DNA from: Candidatus Mediterraneibacter colneyensis
GTDB lineage: Bacteria > Bacillota > Clostridia > Lachnospirales > Lachnospiraceae
Direction: 5' to 3'
Length of the DNA stretch: 7,903 nt
NCBI GenBank assembly: GCA_019114745.1
Contig: DXEY01000124.1
Location: 1-7,903, forward strand
Part shown: one piece after another, positions 4,867 through 7,903 of the stretch
Position numbering within the stretch: the stretch's first letter is position 1
Layout: the number at the start of each line of letters is the position of its first letter
Position numbers and translations under genes: made by a program
Notes under the pieces: generated by a model
What the model saw: the letters and a program-made list of their open reading frames with translations, nothing else
The model's database searches: none
Told to the model about the DNA's origin: nothing

Positions 4867-5943
4867 TTACCATGTGCTGAAAAATACATTATCACCGATT
4901 ACAACTCCGTCCCTGCTGGTAGACGGCGCGTACAGGAAGTAATAGCAGTCTGCCACCGCCGCGAGTCTTGCTCCGTTGACTGCGTCCTGTGCTGCCCGCA
5001 TAGACAGGCTGGTAGGTCCTTTTTCGAGAACTCTTTCAAGGCTTCCAGTCCATGTAGGGGCAAACTGCCCGCTCGCATAGATCACGCCTGAGATAGAATT
5101 GGGGAACCTTGGACTCTCCACCCTGTTCATAACTACTGTTGCCACAGCGAGCAGACAGTCATAATCCTGAACGGCCTCGCATTGAAGCAGGGCAGCAAGC
5201 AGTGTTACTTCATCAGTCGAGGCTTCTATTCCGCCTCCGTTTGTAATGGAGTTATCATATCCGCCACCGCCGCCGGACGCGGAAGCTTCACGTGCCGCTT
5301 CTTCCTCTGCGATCCTCCGTGCTTCTTCTGCTCTGGCTTCTTCCAGACGTGCCTGTACATCGGCAAGGTTTGTGGAAGTTTCCTGAGCCTTGGCCTGCAG
5401 CGCCTCCTGCTGAGTCTGAAGATCAGTTTGAAGCTCGGTTAAAGATGCCTGCTGTGCCGCCAGAGTTTCCTGATGGTCTTCAATCTCCTGGTGGACTGCC
5501 TTGAGATCATCGAGAGCCTGGCGGTCGTAAGCGCTGAGGTTTTCGATGAAGTCGGCTTTGTTGAGAAAATCAGTCATATTTTCAGCAGTAAAAAGCATCT
5601 CAAGGAGTGTTGCGTTCCCGTGTTCATACATATATTTAATACGGGTTTTCATATCCTCATACTGCTTGTTTTCGTTTTCCTCGGCTTCTGCCAGTTCATC
5701 AGATGTACGTTCGATTTCTCCATTGAGGATCTCAAGCTGCATCTGAGTACCGGAAATCTCTTCGCTCAGGGCGAGGATGTCGTCATTGATTCCCTGGAGT
5801 TCGCTTTCCAAAGAAGACGACTGGCTTTCCAGACTGTTGATTTCTTCGTTATCTGCGGATACCGGCAAAACCGAAAATACAATTGCGAATGAGCAGATCA
5901 GTGCTATGGCGGACTGTATCCATCGCTTTTTGTGGGTATTCAT
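4867..5943 (-). CDS. Secreted coiled-coil protein with C-terminal SleB-type cell-wall hydrolase domain
   Basis: Predicted extracellular peptidoglycan hydrolase, 358 residues. A signal peptide (MNTHKKRW, hydrophobic 11-26) ends at VSA, with cleavage near residue 30. Residues 31-220 form a long charged coiled coil; in its middle KTRIKYMYEHGN...LLEMLFTAENMTDFLNKADF (99-132) matches the hinge seen in CwlO/PcsB-type amidases and endopeptidases. An E/A/R-rich stretch (200-220) and a glycine linker (224-238) lead to the catalytic domain. Its features are LLQCEA with the probable catalytic Glu256, LAVATVVMNRVESPRFPNSI (265-284), GVIYASGQFAP (286-296) and the closing GDNVFF (350-355). SleB relatives act as lytic transglycosylases or muramidases. 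The usual ARGE/GGES after the catalytic Glu is AVQDYD here, a mild deviation. AAAGGA (5953-5958, minus) lies nine bases before the ATG. It is monocistronic, with its own promoter and terminator. Confidence 0.9.
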   Translation of the reverse strand: MNTHKKRWIQSAIALICSFAIVFSVLPVSADNEEINSLESQSSSLESELQGINDDILALSEEISGTQMQLEILNGEIERTSDELAEAEENENKQYEDMKTRIKYMYEHGNATLLEMLFTAENMTDFLNKADFIENLSAYDRQALDDLKAVHQEIEDHQETLAAQQASLTELQTDLQTQQEALQAKAQETSTNLADVQARLEEARAEEARRIAEEEAAREASASGGGGGYDNSITNGGGIEASTDEVTLLAALLQCEAVQDYDCLLAVATVVMNRVESPRFPNSISGVIYASGQFAPTWTGSLERVLEKGPTSLSMRAAQDAVNGARLAAVADCYYFLYAPSTSRDGVVIGDNVFFSTW

Positions 5944-5983
5944 GTTCTAATATCCTTTCTCCGTGATTCAATTCAGTTATCAT

Positions 5984-6010
5984 TTATCCGATTCATAGTG
6001 TATCGGATAA
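5984..6010. promoter_or_regulatory. 9-9-9 inverted repeat at the hydrolase transcription start
   Basis: TTATCCGAT (5984-5992) and ATCGGATAA (6002-6010) are perfect reverse complements separated by nine bases. The right arm begins just downstream of the minus-strand -10 box (6013-6018), so it covers the expected transcription start near 6006. It could be a repressor operator or a 5' mRNA hairpin. No known regulator's consensus is recognised. Confidence 0.6.
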
Positions 6011-6012
6011 TT

Positions 6013-6041
6013 ATTATACAACAAATTGCGTTATTTGGCAA
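6013..6041 (-). promoter_or_regulatory. Promoter of the SleB-type hydrolase gene
   Basis: On the minus strand TTGCCA (complement of 6036-6041) and TATAAT (complement of 6013-6018) are separated by exactly 17 bases. The -10 is perfect and the -35 matches five of six positions. The start codon is about 60 bases downstream of the expected initiation point. Confidence 0.82.
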
Positions 6042-6054
6042 ACTCTGATAGAAT
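6026..6054 (+). promoter_or_regulatory. Promoter of the HAD phosphatase-uppP operon
   Basis: TTGCGT (6026-6031) and TAGAAT (6049-6054) are spaced by 17 bases, and TG at 6046-6047 makes an extended -10 (TGaTAGAAT). It overlaps the divergent hydrolase promoter, whose -35 (6036-6041) lies inside this spacer, so the two could compete for polymerase. Confidence 0.6.
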
Positions 6055-6116
6055 AAAATAGATGTGAAATGACAGCAGTCCGGCAGTGGCCGGCAGATAA
6101 CCGGAGAAAAAGGAAA

Positions 6117-6965
6117 ATGACAGATAAGATAAAGATGATAGGGCTGGATCTGGACGGGACTCTGCTGACGGAGAAAAAGGAGATCACAGCCCGTACAAGA
6201 AAAGTGCTGCGGGAGGCACTGGATCGGGGGATCGTCGTGCTTGCCGCGACAGGGAGACCACTGAGCGGGATACCGGAAGAGATCCGCAGTTTCCCCGGCA
6301 TGCGCTATGCACTCACATCCAACGGCGCTAAGGTCGTGGATGTGCAGGAAGGACGCGTGATAGATGAGCATCTTCTGGATGCGGGACTGGCGGAAAAGGC
6401 ATTGGAAATCTGCGCGAAATATGATACATTACAGGAGGCGTATTTTGACGGAAAAAGTTATGCCCCGCTTGACAAGCAGGATCAGATAGAAAAATATCAC
6501 AGAAACCCGAATATGTGGGAGTATATGCGAAAGACCCGGATCTGGGTGGAGGATGTCATGCGGCTGGTGACCGGAAGCAGCACAGGACCTGACAAACTCC
6601 AGATCCTGTTTGCCGATATGGAGGAACGCCTCAGAGCGTGGGATGAGCTCTCCGAAGTCAGGGGGCTTGAGCTGGTCGGTTCCCTCGGATATAACATAGA
6701 GATCAACGCCGCAGGAGTCAACAAGGGTACCGGGCTGGTCAGGCTGGGCAGCCTGCTGGGCATCCGGCGAGAGGAGATTATGGCGTGCGGCGATGGGGAT
6801 AACGACGCGCTTATGTTGAAAGAGGCCGGATTCGGCGTCGCCATGGCAAATGCAGTCGATAAGGTAAAAGAAGCGGCGGACTATATCACACTCTCAAATG
6901 ATGAAGACGGAGTGGCGGAAGCAATTGAGAAATTTGTGCTCGAAGGAGGAAAAGGAAAATGTTAG
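6117..6965 (+). CDS. Cof-type HAD-superfamily phosphatase
   Basis: Predicted soluble Mg-dependent phosphatase of the Cof/YidA (HAD class IIB) group, 282 residues, the usual length. Motif I is GLDLDGTLL with nucleophile Asp11 and acid/base Asp13. Motif II is ATGRP (44-48, Thr45). Motif III is Lys203 in NKGTGL. Motif IV is CGDGDNDALML with Asp226 and Asp230. The region between motifs II and III is the large C2 cap that selects substrate; members act on sugar phosphates, flavin or pyridoxal phosphate, and the substrate here cannot be told. The start at 6117 is preferred because GGAG (6103-6106) is ten bases upstream and MTDKIKMIGLDLDGT matches the family start; an ATG at 6069 would add 16 residues unlike the family. 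It overlaps uppP by seven bases, implying translational coupling. Confidence 0.92.
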   Translation: MTDKIKMIGLDLDGTLLTEKKEITARTRKVLREALDRGIVVLAATGRPLSGIPEEIRSFPGMRYALTSNGAKVVDVQEGRVIDEHLLDAGLAEKALEICAKYDTLQEAYFDGKSYAPLDKQDQIEKYHRNPNMWEYMRKTRIWVEDVMRLVTGSSTGPDKLQILFADMEERLRAWDELSEVRGLELVGSLGYNIEINAAGVNKGTGLVRLGSLLGIRREEIMACGDGDNDALMLKEAGFGVAMANAVDKVKEAADYITLSNDEDGVAEAIEKFVLEGGKGKC

Positions 6966-7786
6966 ATATATTAAAAGCGATTATTTTCGGTATTGTAGAA
7001 GGTATCACAGAATGGCTGCCGATCAGCAGTACCGGGCATCTGATCATCCTGGAAGAGCTGATCCGGCTCGATCAGGGTGATGCTTTTTTTGAGATGTTCC
7101 AGGTAGTGATCCAGCTCGGGGCGATCCTGGCTGTGGTCGTGCTCTATTTCCACAGGCTGAACCCGTTTTCACCCAAGAAAACGCAGAAGCAGAAAATGAT
7201 GACCTGGCAGACATGGGTAAAGGTGCTCATCGGATGTATCCCTGCCGGAGTGATCGGACTTCTGTTTGACGACTGGATCGATGCGACGCTGTATCACTGG
7301 TATGTTGTGGCGGCAATGTTGATCGTCTATGGTGTTCTGTTTATCGTAGTGGAGAATTATCAGAAGGGGAAAGAACCGAAAGTGACGAAGATGTCGCAGC
7401 TTACGATCCCCATGATCCTGATCATCGGCGTATTCCAGATGCTTGCCATGATCCCCGGCACGTCGCGCTCGGGTGCGACGATCGTAGGAGCCCTTATGAT
7501 CGGAGTGTCCAGGAGCCTTGCGGCAGAGTATACGTTTTTCCTTGCGATCCCGGTCATGCTCGGAGCCAGCGCCGTGAAGCTGGTTAAGTTCGGGCTGAAT
7601 TTTACAGGGATGCAGGTCGCAGTTCTTCTTGTGGGAATGATCGTGTCGTTTGCAGTGTCGGTCATTGCGATCAAATTCCTGATGAATTACATTAAGAAAA
7701 ATGATTTTAAAGTGTTCGGTTATTACCGGATCATCCTTGGTGTGATCGTATTCCTCTATTTTGGGATCAGCGCTCTTCTTGCATAA
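6959..7786 (+). CDS. uppP: Undecaprenyl-diphosphatase (BacA family)
   Basis: Integral membrane phosphatase that dephosphorylates undecaprenyl diphosphate on the outer side of the membrane, recycling the lipid carrier for peptidoglycan and wall polymers and contributing to bacitracin tolerance. The 275-residue product has the family's two signatures: EGITEWLPISSTGH (residues 14-27, with Glu14, Glu18 and His27 corresponding to E. coli Glu17, Glu21 and His30) and PGTSRSGAT (166-174, with the essential Arg170). Multiple hydrophobic helices follow the usual pattern, and length is normal. AAGGAGG (6943-6949) is nine bases before the ATG and lies inside the HAD gene, whose last seven bases overlap this start. 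It is therefore the second gene of a tight two-gene operon. No convincing terminator was found downstream. Confidence 0.97.
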   Translation: MLDILKAIIFGIVEGITEWLPISSTGHLIILEELIRLDQGDAFFEMFQVVIQLGAILAVVVLYFHRLNPFSPKKTQKQKMMTWQTWVKVLIGCIPAGVIGLLFDDWIDATLYHWYVVAAMLIVYGVLFIVVENYQKGKEPKVTKMSQLTIPMILIIGVFQMLAMIPGTSRSGATIVGALMIGVSRSLAAEYTFFLAIPVMLGASAVKLVKFGLNFTGMQVAVLLVGMIVSFAVSVIAIKFLMNYIKKNDFKVFGYYRIILGVIVFLYFGISALLA

Positions 7787-7841
7787 GCCGTGGGGCAGGG
7801 GAAATGATCAGACAGATGATCTGCCAGGGGTTTGTATAAAG

Positions 7842-7861
7842 TTTCAAATGAGTACTTGAAA
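7842..7861. promoter_or_regulatory. Dyad TTTCAA-N8-TTGAAA overlapping a -35 box
   Basis: TTTCAA (7842-7847) and TTGAAA (7856-7861) form a 20-bp dyad, and the right arm is also the candidate -35 element of the adjacent promoter. Size and placement suit a dimeric repressor such as a MarR-type protein, but no family is assigned. Confidence 0.4.
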
Positions 7862-7883
7862 TTTGCGGAAAACATGGTAAGAT
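7856..7883 (+). promoter_or_regulatory. Candidate outgoing promoter at the window's right end
   Basis: TTGAAA (7856-7861) is followed after 16 bases by TAAGAT (7878-7883), preceded by TGG to give an extended -10. It would drive a gene beginning beyond 7903. The preceding 55 bases after uppP contain GGCAG (7794-7798) facing CTGCC (7821-7825) but no U-tract worth calling a terminator. Confidence 0.5.
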
Positions 7884-7903
7884 TATAAAGATAGTCTGTA
7901 TGA

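Noticed and set aside
5473..5892. Plus-strand open frame opposite the hydrolase coiled coil.
   Set aside because: It is antisense to a well-supported gene. Its hydrophobic look comes from complementing Glu/Lys-rich codons, and it has no good start site.
7794..7825. Terminator after uppP from GGCAG/CTGCC.
   Set aside because: Only a 5-bp stem with a 22-base loop and no U-tract.

Overview
The window looks like chromosome from a low-to-mid GC Gram-positive anaerobe of the Clostridia, most likely a gut Lachnospiraceae. The RpoA and bL17 sequences are Firmicutes-type, bL17 carries a long insertion, strong AGGAGG-type Shine-Dalgarno sites precede most genes, one protein ends in a PQTGD sortase signal, and the SMR transporter closely resembles the clostridial guanidinium exporter. 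No mobile element, CRISPR array, tRNA or rRNA is visible. The genus is not certain.

Left end (1-1760): the tail of the ribosomal-protein/RNA-polymerase supercluster. rpoA lacks only about two bases of its start codon. A 164-base gap with two related hairpins leads to rplQ. A small hairpin and a long-stem intrinsic terminator follow.

Middle (1761-4840): three apparently unrelated genes on the plus strand. The first is a Gdx/SugE guanidinium exporter, 32 bases after the terminator. The second is a secreted, sortase-anchored 538-residue protein with two homologous beta-helix-like halves. Its promoter spacer has a G7 tract and a CsoR-operator-like dyad, and an 11-bp inverted repeat brackets the promoter and covers the ribosome binding site. 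The third is an APH/choline-kinase-fold phosphotransferase with its own promoter. A perfect-stem bidirectional terminator ends this block.

Right part (4841-7903): a minus-strand gene encodes a secreted coiled-coil protein with a C-terminal SleB-type cell-wall hydrolase domain. Its promoter overlaps a divergent plus-strand promoter for a two-gene operon, a Cof-type HAD phosphatase overlapping uppP (undecaprenyl-diphosphatase) by 7 bases. The window closes with a candidate promoter and dyad for a gene outside it.

Functionally, the right part has an envelope theme: peptidoglycan cleavage and lipid-carrier recycling are divergently transcribed from one compact region, and a wall-anchored protein lies nearby. 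The least explained signals are regulatory RNA/DNA structures: the rpoA-rplQ gap, the sugE leader, the surface-protein promoter and the dyad at the hydrolase transcription start.
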